Below are positions 6,701-15,734 of a DNA stretch of 64,000 nt, in pieces. The translations under genes and the position numbers were made by a program. Numbering within the stretch: the first letter of the stretch is position 1; each line of letters begins with the position of its first letter. This DNA comes from an uncultured Planctomycetaceae bacterium (GTDB lineage Bacteria > Planctomycetota > Planctomycetia > Pirellulales > Pirellulaceae), in NCBI GenBank assembly GCA_937862885.1, contig CALMEE010000129.1, positions 1-64,000 on the forward strand, given 5' to 3'. The notes beneath the pieces were generated by a model. The model was not told the DNA's origin. It saw only the letters and a program-made list of their open reading frames with translations, and made no database searches.

Positions 6701-8521
6701 CTATTCCCAATGCCACTTAGAAGTTTGCCCAGACGACGACTGCATTTTTAAGTCATCGAGAACTTCGTCGCTTTTGACACGTCGCAAAACAGGGTTCACG
6801 TCGAAATCAACGCCGCCGCTCACGCCGATGATATGATGATTCAAACGCTTGGAACCGATCGTTTGTCGCAGCGTTCGATCATTGACAACTGACATAACAG
6901 TCACTGGATGCGCTTCTAGCGGAACCTGGTAATTAAACGCATGCAATGAGGTAGGGGACGCAAAATAGGTCGGTGTCCACCCCACTCTATCAGCAAGTCC
7001 AAAACGATGAATAAGGTTTGCGGCGAGCGAAAGATCGAAAACATTTTTCAGTTCACCATAGATCGCGTATTTTTTCGACAACTCAGTATAATTTCGGGTG
7101 AAGTCCGCAGCGAAAGTTTTGGCAGGACCGCTCGCTTGACCTGTCTGAACGCGTTCGCCTCGCTCACCCAAGAATTCTGATTCGCTTTGCACTTTGACAG
7201 CCTGACCCAAAAGCTGAAAGACTTGCCCGTCCGGACTAGCAGAAATTCCATCGTAATTCATGGTGAACCAGAGCCGCAACAAATCCACTGGGGGTACGTT
7301 TCCCTGTTCATCATAAGTGATTCGGTCAAGGTAACTTGGAACCTGATGAATGGTTTCCTCCAAGCCCATCGCAATTAACTTCATTCGATAATCAGCCTCG
7401 ACAATTACTTGACCAGCGTGAGTTCGAGGATCGATGCCGTGAACCGTGATATCCTGTAATCCCATCAACTCGCGCAAGCGCGACATCTTGGCATCACCCA
7501 CCAATTTAGACGTTTGTTGGAATTCCTGAACCTTAGCCAGATTCTCTTGACGCGGATCGATCGAGCATCCAAAAACCCCATTCCCCTCCCAAGCATTTCT
7601 CAAACAAACGACTAGGTCATCTAGGAGCAGCACAGGGCGCCCGGTCGCCACGTTCACTACCCGGCCCTCACTGTCAAACTTCCATGGCCCCGCCGGTCCG
7701 GCGATCACCAAGTCATTCGACTCTGGGATGACCATGATATATTGCACCTCATAAATCCCACCCAAATACTTTATTTCGTCACTGAGCGTCTTCCCCTGAG
7801 CTTTAAGCTTCATAATCTCGGCTTCGAGGCGATTTAGTGAGATCTTGCTTAAATCAATAGATCGATCCAACTGCCAATCAATATTCGGTGCGACACGGCG
7901 AAGGGAATTCCAATCCTTCAAGAGATTTCCTTCGATTCGACTCAAAACTCCAGAGCTGTCGACGTGCACACCCGCCGCAAATGGTCGGATGCGACCAGTT
8001 CCCCCATTGTCTTCCCAAGAATCTGGAAAGATTATTTCCTGAATTAACTCAATCAAGTCATCAAAATCCGCTTCCGTGATTCCACCACGATTGCCAACGG
8101 TATTTCGTTGATTACCATCGTTATCGTTAGAGCGATTGTCGTCGCGCTGGCTTCCTCCCGAAGCATTTGCACCGAGCGCTAACCGCTCAAACGCTGAATG
8201 GCGCTGGCGGTTGTCGTCCATGAATCCAATCGTGCGCAACGCTCCGCGACGTGCACCGTGACTTGCCTGTTCCGCAGCGATGGTCTGATACCATCGATCA
8301 GCCTCAACTCGATCGGGCAATTGTCGTACCAAATCCAGTGCTAATGCGTACTCGCCTGCATCAATGTGAGCCTGTATGCGGTTGGAGGATAAAACATGCT
8401 CGTTCGATCCGGCACAAGACACAGAGCAAGGTGCCCAGCAGAATACAAGACAAAAGCCCAAGATAGCCAAGAGGCCGGCGAATCGGCTGGTAGCGGTCAC
8501 AACAGAAAACAAACGACGCAT
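6701..8521 (-). CDS. secreted DUF1598-like protein
   Basis: This protein of about 606 residues starts at the ATG at 8521, which has AGGAG seven bases before it; upstream in-frame starts lack this. The N-terminus is a signal peptide (RRLFSVV, hydrophobic LLAILGFCLVFCW, then an Ala/Gly/Ser-rich end). A low-complexity Asn/Asp/Arg segment follows around residues 120-150. The large rest shows a planctomycete-type extracytoplasmic domain I associate with DUF1598, with the motifs MVIPESNDLVIAGPAGPW and SIDPRQENLAK. The Pfam assignment is from memory. Function is unknown; export to the periplasm or surface is predicted. It is transcribed towards tRNA-Met and has no operon partner. Confidence 0.7.
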   Translation of the reverse strand: MRRLFSVVTATSRFAGLLAILGFCLVFCWAPCSVSCAGSNEHVLSSNRIQAHIDAGEYALALDLVRQLPDRVEADRWYQTIAAEQASHGARRGALRTIGFMDDNRQRHSAFERLALGANASGGSQRDDNRSNDNDGNQRNTVGNRGGITEADFDDLIELIQEIIFPDSWEDNGGTGRIRPFAAGVHVDSSGVLSRIEGNLLKDWNSLRRVAPNIDWQLDRSIDLSKISLNRLEAEIMKLKAQGKTLSDEIKYLGGIYEVQYIMVIPESNDLVIAGPAGPWKFDSEGRVVNVATGRPVLLLDDLVVCLRNAWEGNGVFGCSIDPRQENLAKVQEFQQTSKLVGDAKMSRLRELMGLQDITVHGIDPRTHAGQVIVEADYRMKLIAMGLEETIHQVPSYLDRITYDEQGNVPPVDLLRLWFTMNYDGISASPDGQVFQLLGQAVKVQSESEFLGERGERVQTGQASGPAKTFAADFTRNYTELSKKYAIYGELKNVFDLSLAANLIHRFGLADRVGWTPTYFASPTSLHAFNYQVPLEAHPVTVMSVVNDRTLRQTIGSKRLNHHIIGVSGGVDFDVNPVLRRVKSDEVLDDLKMQSSSGQTSKWHWE

Positions 8522-8784
8522 AAGAATGCTCCTCATGAACAAATCGCCCCATCACCCAATTGGGTGTCTTATCAATTTTGTCGCAGACAGCCTGGAATTG
8601 TCAACGTTTTTCGATGATGCATCCCAGTTTTTTCCAAAAGTGACAAAATTTCAGTCAATTCAAAATTAATTGGCCCGCATTCATCCATTGGACTCAGCCA
8701 TTTTGAGTCGATTAATTGCCATTTTCGCAACTTGACCAACACCTTGGCGGTCTAGAGCAAGAGACGGTATGTGGTTGCAGAACG

Positions 8785-10953
8785 TCAAGGACTTCGACCA
8801 CCGACACCGGGCAGCCAATGCAGCGTCATGTGATCAGCAAGTGGTGACGCTAATTTTTCAAGCTGCCGCATAAATTCGTCGCCAGCATAAAAGGTCGCGG
8901 GCACGATTAACACGTTTTTCCGATTTTCGTCGTGCAACTTTTGTAAAACTGCATCCAACCTTCGTTCACCGTCGGTCGCAACCGCAATTCTTAATCGATG
9001 AAATCGGCTACGTTTAGTCAAGGGATCTTCCGCCTCCATTTTGAGCCAGTCGGCGAGCGAGTCTTTCGCTTGGGTTTCCGTCAAAACCAGGACGGTCGTT
9101 CCGCCAAACGCTCCGGGGCACAGCGGAATTGTGCCGTCGGCCGTTGGGTGCAGATTTGCATCGTAGTCGACCCTGGCCTCCGCAGGCAACTCTGTCGCCA
9201 TTTTGCTATCGACAACGGTTACGAGAGTGGACGCGTCTCCGTGTTCAAACGCCAATAATCGCAACCAGTGTCGCTCACGATTGGTACCAAATTGGGGTAC
9301 CAAATATTTCTTTTGCTGAAAGTTGTTGTCAACTGGAGGTAGGCCCAATGCAGTTCGCACGTTCCTGATTTGGCTGAGTAAATCTTCCCACGGGTCGGTA
9401 GGCTTGGCTTGCCAAGTTGACTCAATACCAACCGTTTGATACGCCGCCAACTCACTGTTCCACCAAGATTCCTCCGCAGATGATGTCATTACGGTTAGTT
9501 TTCGAGGCGGCGGAATTTCATCGCCCCAGTTCTCCAACAAAGGCAACGGGAAATCCTTCAATTTTGCATATTGCCGTGGACTCCAACCAACTGCATTTAA
9601 TGTCATCTTGTTCGTCAGCAACGTTGCCGCTATCGCCATCGTGCCGCCCGTTCCCTCACCTGCCAACACAACTCGCGAATCATCCACGGGAAATCGATTA
9701 AGTACGTATTGCCAAAGCCTCTCAACTGCCTGCAGTGTCGTAGCGGTGTCTTCGGCAAAACGATCCGGCCAGAACCAACGCCCTCCGAGGCTCAGATCTC
9801 TTTCTTGTTGCACATGTAAGGGCTGGAGCACGGCAATCGCGGCGGTGTCACCGAGAATCAACTTCCAATACGTTAACCCGTCCTCGGCAGTTAGCCCGTC
9901 ATCACCTAACCAAATCAACAACGGGGCCGGTTTGTTTGCAGACGCCCAAGAGGGCATGTACAAACTATACGATTGTTGACTGGCCACAACCACATGTCGC
10001 TGACCATCTCGAAGGTTCTTGGCCCTATCTTCCACGTACACGACAAAGTCAGCGACCGGCGCGCCTCTCAATTTCGCGGCCTGCGGATTGCTCACTGCGC
10101 GAATGGCAACGGTTTTCACATGCAAGTCTGGACGTCGTTGTCGTACTTGTCCAACGGTGCCATCCCAATATTCCGAGTGAAATCCCCCATTAAGATGGAC
10201 CACTTGATGTCCAGGATTGGCATCAATGGCATTAACGCAGGCTTCGCCCATAGAGTTGTCCCACAACGATTGTGTCGACATCAAGCGTTCGCGGTCAGAG
10301 GTAGCTGTGGGCATAAACGCTGCATGCCCGCGCGTGGCGTTATCCGTACGCTTCCAGTACAAATCACTATTCGCGAGCAAGGTCTGCGGTGCCAATGAGC
10401 GTGAATCGCCAAGCGCATCTAAGCCTTGGTCACCGGCCTGCATTAGTTTAATTCGCAGAGGACGGGGAAAATTGGAGGCGATGACTGGCTTGCCCAACTC
10501 GCGTGCACGCTCAACCAAAGGTCGATATGCCTCTTGATAATTTCCCCACGGACGAGCGCGTTCTAAAAACAAACCTTCATCGATTTCACCGGACAAATAT
10601 GCATCCAAATGGGGTTGAACGTCCCGCTCAAACATCTCCATCGCCAACACAACTTGGCTTTTGCGCCGTTCTAACATGGCATTATACAGAGCAAGTTGCA
10701 ATTCATGTGTCGCATCGTCATCGTGCATCTCTCCCAAAAAAACGATGTCTGCGAAGCTGAGTTCGTCAAGCAACTTCTCCCACGTTAATCGGTCACTTGT
10801 GCGACCATCTCGAATTGAAATAGAGTGCTGCAAATCTGGAAATCGCCACGGTTCCCGAGTCTGCGCATGAAGTTTGACCTCCAAACCAACCGTCATGCAG
10901 AGGCTGGTGAAAAGAACAAGGCTAAGAATTTTGTATTTTTGGGTTCCAGACAT
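8785..10953 (-). CDS. ChaN-like protein fused to a degenerate alpha/beta-hydrolase-like domain
   Basis: This 722-residue exported protein has a signal peptide (LVLFTSLCMTVGLEVKLHAQ). Residues about 45-300 match the ChaN/DUF399 (Tiki-like) fold, with the GEMHDD motif and a second His in THELQ, followed by AMEMFERDVQP and ASNFPRPLR. ChaN binds haem in Campylobacter; relatives are thought to be metal-dependent. The second half resembles an esterase/alpha-beta hydrolase (RVVLAGEGTGGTMAIAA), but the position of the nucleophilic Ser in the usual GxSxG elbow is Gly (GEGTGG), so hydrolysis is unlikely. Planctomycete genomes often carry such fusions. The gene stands alone with about 240 bases before the DUF1598-like gene. 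ATG at 10953 is the best start; a GAGAG lies close upstream. Confidence 0.75.
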   Translation of the reverse strand: MSGTQKYKILSLVLFTSLCMTVGLEVKLHAQTREPWRFPDLQHSISIRDGRTSDRLTWEKLLDELSFADIVFLGEMHDDDATHELQLALYNAMLERRKSQVVLAMEMFERDVQPHLDAYLSGEIDEGLFLERARPWGNYQEAYRPLVERARELGKPVIASNFPRPLRIKLMQAGDQGLDALGDSRSLAPQTLLANSDLYWKRTDNATRGHAAFMPTATSDRERLMSTQSLWDNSMGEACVNAIDANPGHQVVHLNGGFHSEYWDGTVGQVRQRRPDLHVKTVAIRAVSNPQAAKLRGAPVADFVVYVEDRAKNLRDGQRHVVVASQQSYSLYMPSWASANKPAPLLIWLGDDGLTAEDGLTYWKLILGDTAAIAVLQPLHVQQERDLSLGGRWFWPDRFAEDTATTLQAVERLWQYVLNRFPVDDSRVVLAGEGTGGTMAIAATLLTNKMTLNAVGWSPRQYAKLKDFPLPLLENWGDEIPPPRKLTVMTSSAEESWWNSELAAYQTVGIESTWQAKPTDPWEDLLSQIRNVRTALGLPPVDNNFQQKKYLVPQFGTNRERHWLRLLAFEHGDASTLVTVVDSKMATELPAEARVDYDANLHPTADGTIPLCPGAFGGTTVLVLTETQAKDSLADWLKMEAEDPLTKRSRFHRLRIAVATDGERRLDAVLQKLHDENRKNVLIVPATFYAGDEFMRQLEKLASPLADHMTLHWLPGVGGRSP

Positions 10954-11347
10954 TTCACTCTCAAAAAATTCAAGTCAAAGATTGCCAGTTGATACACGCT
11001 CACAGAATCGGCTCAATTGGTATCGCCGCTCGGTGCTCCCATCAGTTTAGCCCCGCCTTACTCCTTTTTCATCCCGATCTGACGAACGGGTCGATTGGAA
11101 GATAGGATCATCACACAACACAAAAATGGGTGAGAACTCAAAAGGCTTAAAATCCACGCAGAAGTGTTTTTTCAATATCGTGAAGAATCTAATAGATTTC
11201 GCTCATCAGATCGAGAGCGAATGGAGGGTGGCGGTGGTTACCGCGCCATGTTTAATTCGGTTCAGCGAACTGCGACAAATCATGTTAACGATGAATTCGC
11301 TGCGATGATCAAAAGGGAATTCAGCAACTCAATGTTGCCTGCGACAT
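10954..11347. other. intergenic region with no clear feature
   Basis: About 390 bases lie between the csrA stop and the start of the ChaN-like gene, both on the minus strand. It should hold the promoter of the latter. Short open frames on the plus strand show no motifs and are not supported. Confidence 0.35.
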
Positions 11348-11581
11348 CTATTCACTGATCTCCTCTTGGCGATTTGCCATCGACGAGTAAGCGTTCGTCA
11401 CGGTAATGTCGGCTGACGAAGAATGTTCAATCGTCTTTTGCAACTCTTCTCGGATCACTGGCAGTTCCGCCGGAGCTTCAATACCAATGCGGACTCCTCC
11501 CCCAGTTATCCGCACGACAGTCACAGCAATATTTTCTCCAATGAGAATTCGCTCTCCGACTTTTCGGCTCAAAACTAGCAT
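11348..11581 (-). CDS. csrA: carbon storage regulator CsrA (first copy)
   Basis: This 77-residue protein begins MLVLSRKVGERILIG and continues with the five-strand CsrA core (IAVTVVRITGGGVRIGIEAPAELPVIREEL). CsrA dimers bind GGA motifs in mRNA leaders and block or change translation and stability. The core RNA-binding residues at the N-terminus (L4, R6) and the VxIGIEAP/VxREE segment (R44 equivalent in VIREE) are present. The C-terminal extension of about 25 residues is polar and not conserved. A second, different CsrA lies at 23669. No fliW or flagellar gene is nearby, so a link to motility is not shown here. Confidence 0.95.
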   Translation of the reverse strand: MLVLSRKVGERILIGENIAVTVVRITGGGVRIGIEAPAELPVIREELQKTIEHSSSADITVTNAYSSMANRQEEISE

Positions 11582-12013
11582 CGCAATTCCCTTTTGTTAC
11601 CCTTCCTTGAATCGAGACAATATAGCCATCAATGGAAACGCAAATCCTCTGGCACCACAACTGAATCGCTCGACGATTGATACTGCCTAAGATGAAGGTA
11701 ACCTGCTTCGTAACTGGAAGCAACTACCTACCGACTTTGTCAAGAGAAGATTAGCAAAAATTTCACGAAATTCAACCACCCCAATAACCCAGACTACCCA
11801 TATTACAGCATGTATTGAATGAAACGAGCTGAATTACAGAGTGCGACAAGTTTGATTCCGAAATCGAAATTGTGTAGTATTGGAGAGTCTGCGGGACTAC
11901 AAACCAATTTCTGTCGTGCGTTTATACTTTTTGTCGTGCAAGAAACATAATGGACCCGTGATCGACCATGCTCCTGAAAACATTCCTTGAGTAATTGAAA
12001 GTGCCGATTAATC
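11582..12013. other. intergenic region between divergent csrA and secretin-motif gene
   Basis: About 430 bases carry the divergent promoter region of csrA (minus) and the secretin-signature gene (plus). I see no clear -35/-10 pair, RNA gene or repeat. Confidence 0.35.
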
Positions 12014-12439
12014 ATGACTCGAACCTTCTTATGCTTTGTGACGCTTTTCGTTAGCGCATTTTGGTGTACGAGTGCGATCTGTCAAACAGTGCAACTTCCA
12101 ACAATCGAGGTGTTCAACATCAACACCGCGGTGATGGTACCCGACGGCGGCATGACCTATTTGGGTGGAGTTGGAAGGGTTCGCTACGGCTCTAATACTG
12201 TTGGTGTGCCTGGTTTGAGTAACATTCCCGGCATGAATCGACTTTTCAAGAATCGAGGCATTGGTCACGACATTTCAAGTTCGAACGCAGCCGTCACTGC
12301 GAAAATCATCATTTTAGAAGAACTTGAACAAGAAGTGCTTGCCGAAGCTAAACGGAGACAAGCATCGCGAGCACATCAAGCCGAGCTTGAAAAGGAAGCC
12401 GATCGAATTTCTAACCAAATTGGTCGAAGCAGAAAATAG
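12014..12439 (+). CDS. small secreted protein with secretin-type signature
   Basis: This 141-residue protein has a signal peptide (FLCFVTLFVSAFWCTSAICQ). Residues about 40-80 read VMVPDGGMTYLGG, then VGVPGLSNIPGMNRLFKNR. This copies the signature at the end of type II/III secretins (VPDGGTxxLGG, VPxLxxIPxLxxLF), which forms the gate and membrane-lip strands. The rest of a secretin is absent; the C-terminus is a charged, probably coiled-coil helix (ELEQEVLAEAKRRQ to the end). Similar short proteins occur in planctomycetes, as far as I recall. It could associate with a secretin or form its own oligomer. No secretion operon is adjacent, though an orphan GspF-like gene lies at 42916. Confidence 0.7.
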   Translation: MTRTFLCFVTLFVSAFWCTSAICQTVQLPTIEVFNINTAVMVPDGGMTYLGGVGRVRYGSNTVGVPGLSNIPGMNRLFKNRGIGHDISSSNAAVTAKIIILEELEQEVLAEAKRRQASRAHQAELEKEADRISNQIGRSRK

Positions 12440-12817
12440 GCGTACGCTACTCTTTGCTCATTAAAACATCTCGGAAGCTTTTCATGGAAAAGCCTGTGGT
12501 ATTTGCACTAAAAGGATTAAACCCACAACCGGCAATCTATCGAGCAGTAGCTTAGCCGCGCGGTAACCAACGATAAGCAAAACCAACGGAATGGCGATCA
12601 ACCAGAAGTGTTAGACAATACTCCCAAAACAACGTGCGGTAACCGATCTTTCAAGAATCCCAACTGCGACTCAACGAAAAGACTCCCGCTCGCCAAAAAG
12701 CCAGATTCAAATCTCACTTCCTGAATCGCATCTTGACTATTTTGAGACCGTCGCTGCCCTTTTAATTCTTACAATGACTCGGACATGAAGTTGAGTAGCG
12801 ATGCGTTTGCGATCCGT
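12440..12817. other. intergenic region, convergent genes
   Basis: About 380 bases between convergent genes. A 7-bp hairpin GCTTTTC-ATG-GAAAAGC lies near 12478 but lacks a T-run, so it is a weak terminator candidate at best. Nothing else stands out. Confidence 0.3.
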
Positions 12818-13294
12818 TTACCACTCATAACCGGCTGCTCGGATATGCTTGTGGCAGTCGATGCAACTTGTTGCAAGGTTGTAGTACCGCAAGGCAGTTG
12901 CGTCGATATTCTCAGTTTCGGCGGCTTCAGCCAGGCGAGCTGCGGCAGACTGAAATTCCTCAGTGAGTCTCTTGTATTCCGGGTTATCAATGGCAACCCA
13001 TTGTGAACCGCCAGTTATTGCCTTGACCTCCAAAACGGCTTCGTGGATCTGCTCGAAATCACCAATCGTTAAGCCAGCAAATATTTTTTGAGTGTACATT
13101 AATTTTGCTCGCATGAAGTCGCGTCGTGCGATAGAGTCCTCATCCTGCGGAACGTGATTATGCACGGAAAACATTTCGCTTAAAACAGCCTGTTCGACGT
13201 TCTGCCGATTATCGGGTTGCCCAATCCCAGGCATCGGTTTAAACATTAGAAGTGCCAAGAGAGAAATGGCCAATAACGGTACGATGAATCTCAT
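12818..13294 (-). CDS. cytochrome c'-like monohaem protein
   Basis: This 158-residue protein has a signal peptide or N-terminal anchor (FIVPLLAISLLALLMF) and one C-terminal haem c site, CIDCHKH, near residue 147. A helical body with a single CxxCH close to the C-terminus is the layout of cytochrome c', a periplasmic four-helix protein with a five-coordinate haem that binds NO or CO. In planctomycetes many uncharacterised members exist. No electron-transfer partner is adjacent and the physiological role cannot be read from the context. ATG at 13294 is the natural start. Confidence 0.75.
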   Translation of the reverse strand: MRFIVPLLAISLLALLMFKPMPGIGQPDNRQNVEQAVLSEMFSVHNHVPQDEDSIARRDFMRAKLMYTQKIFAGLTIGDFEQIHEAVLEVKAITGGSQWVAIDNPEYKRLTEEFQSAAARLAEAAETENIDATALRYYNLATSCIDCHKHIRAAGYEW

Positions 13295-13374
13295 GAATTT
13301 CCTTCCATTTCAAATGGTCAACAGATCTTGAGAGAAACCAAAACAATGCTTAAGGATTAATAGCCGACGTTCGA

Positions 13375-13911
13375 CTAACTACAGGACAATTCTTGTTCGC
13401 TCAACCAATCAAGCGTAAACTTGTGGGCAAATTCGACTGCTGCCCATTGCCGTCCGATCCGCGTTGATTCTTTGAGTGGATAGAAGGACGATGGACAGAC
13501 TCGCTCATGCAACTCTACTCTACTGCAAATGACGCACCAAACATAAGCACCTTGAGGCGAAGCGTTCGTTTCCAAATGTCCGGTAACGCCCAAAGCAAAA
13601 TCTGCTTGACCCGTACTTGTTAGCACCTGTCTAGCGATCGCCTCCGACATTTCGCGACTTGTACTCGTGAATTTGTCGATGCAGGTCGCGTCAATTCCCA
13701 GCCACGATACCTTGGTCTGCTCTTGATAGACCACCGACGAACCACAAAGCCAGTTGGAAATTCCCGAAACGTGCGAGAGACAGCCCGCCACCAATCCACC
13801 CGTGCAACTTTCTGCATAGACGACTCTCAATTGCCGACTTGCCAGAAGCTTTGCAACTTGATTGGCCCCTTGATAGGCGGCGATTATCCGTTGATATTCA
13901 GAAATTTCCAT
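13375..13911 (-). CDS. CinA C-terminal domain protein (PncC-like amidohydrolase)
   Basis: About 178 residues, starting at the ATG at 13911; an in-frame TTG at 14031 would add 40 residues with no family likeness. The body matches CinA-C/PncC: VVYAESCTGGLVAGCLSHVSGISNW, SVVYQEQTKVSWLGI, then FALGVTGHLE, QGAYVWCVI. PncC deamidates nicotinamide mononucleotide to nicotinate mononucleotide in the pyridine-nucleotide salvage cycle. The ESCTGG segment carries the active-site Ser. The usual AGPGG segment reads VTGHLE here, so activity may differ. The N-terminal MoCF-like domain of full-length CinA is absent, as in many stand-alone PncC proteins. The gene has no close operon partner. Confidence 0.85.
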   Translation of the reverse strand: MEISEYQRIIAAYQGANQVAKLLASRQLRVVYAESCTGGLVAGCLSHVSGISNWLCGSSVVYQEQTKVSWLGIDATCIDKFTSTSREMSEAIARQVLTSTGQADFALGVTGHLETNASPQGAYVWCVICSRVELHERVCPSSFYPLKESTRIGRQWAAVEFAHKFTLDWLSEQELSCS

Positions 13912-14197
13912 GAAATCGCGCAGAGTTGCGTTTATTCGTGCGGCGAAACAACTTACGTTTGCATTAAATCGCAGCCACGGCGGAACGATGACCTTGAGAA
14001 ACCCATTATAAACATAGTTGTTTAATACCAAAACTCATTTGGCAAGAATGTGAAATTCCTTTTCACGAGTAGTGGAGATATTCAACTAACGGCTGAGCGC
14101 GCATGACGCGATGACTGAGCGAATTCGCTCAAGCCAATGCGCCAGCTGGCCTGATCGTAAATATCCATTCGAAGCGTGGGAAAGTCTGTGAGCGGTG

Positions 14198-14623
14198 TCA
14201 ATTCCGTTTGCCGGGTGCCATGACAATGGATGTCAATTCTCCTCGGTCCAGCCACACGAGACGGCACGAAGCACAGGAATCAATGACGCAGTTCCCTGGT
14301 CCAGCATAGAAATGAGTTTCAAAAAATTCGCCGCAACTAGGACAGTGGCGACGCGTGTCCAACTGGCATTCGCCTTCAGCCTGAGTTTTTCGATCGTCTC
14401 CTTGATAGGATGCTCTAAGCGAATTGATCAAGTGTCCAACAGCTTCCATTTGAAACATCACGCCGTAACATTCTTTGCAGGCAGCAACCTTGACTTCGTG
14501 GAGTGTTGCAATCAGCAGATGAATCAGACACGCCGGACAATTCACGCCGCTATCTCGATCAGAGATGGTCAGCTGTTCCCATACTGAAATTCCTCGCTCA
14601 TGTTGGCATCGGTTATCGTTCAT
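14198..14623 (-). CDS. double TFIIB-type zinc-ribbon protein
   Basis: This 141-residue protein has two zinc-ribbon units of the zf-TFIIB family. The first has CPAC near residue 29 and CKEC (AACKECYGVMF) near 49; the second has CPSC near 94 and CASC (SCASCRLVWLDRGEL) near 118. The closing WLDRGEL is the family hallmark. These cytoplasmic bacterial proteins bind zinc and have no settled function; nucleic-acid or protein binding is assumed. ATG at 14623 fits. It lies apart from its neighbours and gives no operon clue. Confidence 0.75.
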   Translation of the reverse strand: MNDNRCQHERGISVWEQLTISDRDSGVNCPACLIHLLIATLHEVKVAACKECYGVMFQMEAVGHLINSLRASYQGDDRKTQAEGECQLDTRRHCPSCGEFFETHFYAGPGNCVIDSCASCRLVWLDRGELTSIVMAPGKRN

Positions 14624-14631
14624 GGCTTATC

Positions 14632-15236
14632 AAACTCAAACAGGTTGCATGAAATAAGTTGAATCGGGTCGATTTGGACATTGTGTTCGTGAACGCACTC
14701 AGGCGGGCAACTTGAATGGAAGATGCTGGTCAACGTCTGGACTTGAACAAGAGCGCGACCAACGAATTTGGTGCGCACCAATCTCGGCTGAATGGTGAAA
14801 TCGCGTGATATTGATCTCTAATTGCTGAACGTCTGAAATGCGAGCTGCATGTATCGTCACGTCACGGTTGATTATTCCATTGATTCCGCAAGATCAAAAG
14901 AATTCTACTTCCAAAAAACCGATTGAGCCCACCGTTTTTTGGCGGTTTCGACAGCAATGTGGATTCGGTGGCGAGGCCAAGGTTAAAATCGGCAAAACTA
15001 TTGTCCTCGTCTGCCACCGCATTTGATGCATGGTGTCTCCTAAAACTCTCGACGAGGTGATTTGCGACGAACTCGAAAATGCCGAATGGATCGAGGATTT
15101 TCCATGTTAGTCCCCTAATAAATTGGACGATTTTGGTTAAGATATTTTGACGGATTTCGGTTATTCCTCTGTCTTGAGTCGTTTAAGGTCTTGTGGATTG
15201 TGTTAAAAGTTTAGATTTTTGGAGGCCTGCCTAAAT
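14632..15236. other. intergenic region upstream of moaC
   Basis: About 600 bases between divergent genes. A 62-residue plus-strand open frame at 14838-15026 has no motif and is not called. I looked for a molybdenum-cofactor riboswitch in front of moaC but could not make out its conserved helices by eye. Confidence 0.35.
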
Positions 15237-15734
15237 ATGTCGGTTGAGAGAGGCTTTAGCCATTTTGATCAATCCGGCAAAGCCCAGATGGTTGATGTTG
15301 GCCAGAAACCGGAATCACAGCGAGTTGCGGTCGCAGTATGTCGCATGCATCTACGGTCGACAACACTGGATTTGATTCGACAGGGGACAATCGACAAGGG
15401 AGATGTATTGGGCATTTCCCGCGTTGCCGGGATTATGGCGGCGAAGAAGACAGCGGATTTGATTCCGTTATGCCATTACTTGGCGATTTCTTCTGCTGCG
15501 ATTAATTTTGAGTTTCTGGATGCCGAGCACTTGGAAATTCGGGCTCAGGTTACGGCAAACGATCGGACGGGGGTGGAAATGGAGAGTTTGACCAGTGTCG
15601 CCATAGCCGCACTCACCATTTACGACATGTGTAAGTCAGTCGATCGCGAAATTAAAATCGTCTATTTGGGATTGGAATCAAAATCGGGCGGTAAGAGCGG
15701 AGACTTCAAGCGAGGATGCGGAACTGATGAATAA
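15237..15734 (+). CDS. moaC: cyclic pyranopterin monophosphate synthase MoaC
   Basis: This 165-residue protein matches MoaC along its length: MVDVGQKPESQRVA, then GDVLGISRVAGIMAAKKTADLIPLCH, and GVEMESLTSVAIAALTIYDMCKS. MoaC converts the 8-cyclic GTP product of MoaA to cyclic pyranopterin monophosphate in molybdenum-cofactor synthesis. The KKTADLIPLCH loop and the GVEMEALT-like segment hold active-site residues. Start is the ATG at 15237, behind GGAGG with an 11-base spacing. The stop overlaps the polyprenyl synthase start by eight bases. No other molybdopterin gene is in the window. Confidence 0.95.
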   Translation: MSVERGFSHFDQSGKAQMVDVGQKPESQRVAVAVCRMHLRSTTLDLIRQGTIDKGDVLGISRVAGIMAAKKTADLIPLCHYLAISSAAINFEFLDAEHLEIRAQVTANDRTGVEMESLTSVAIAALTIYDMCKSVDREIKIVYLGLESKSGGKSGDFKRGCGTDE

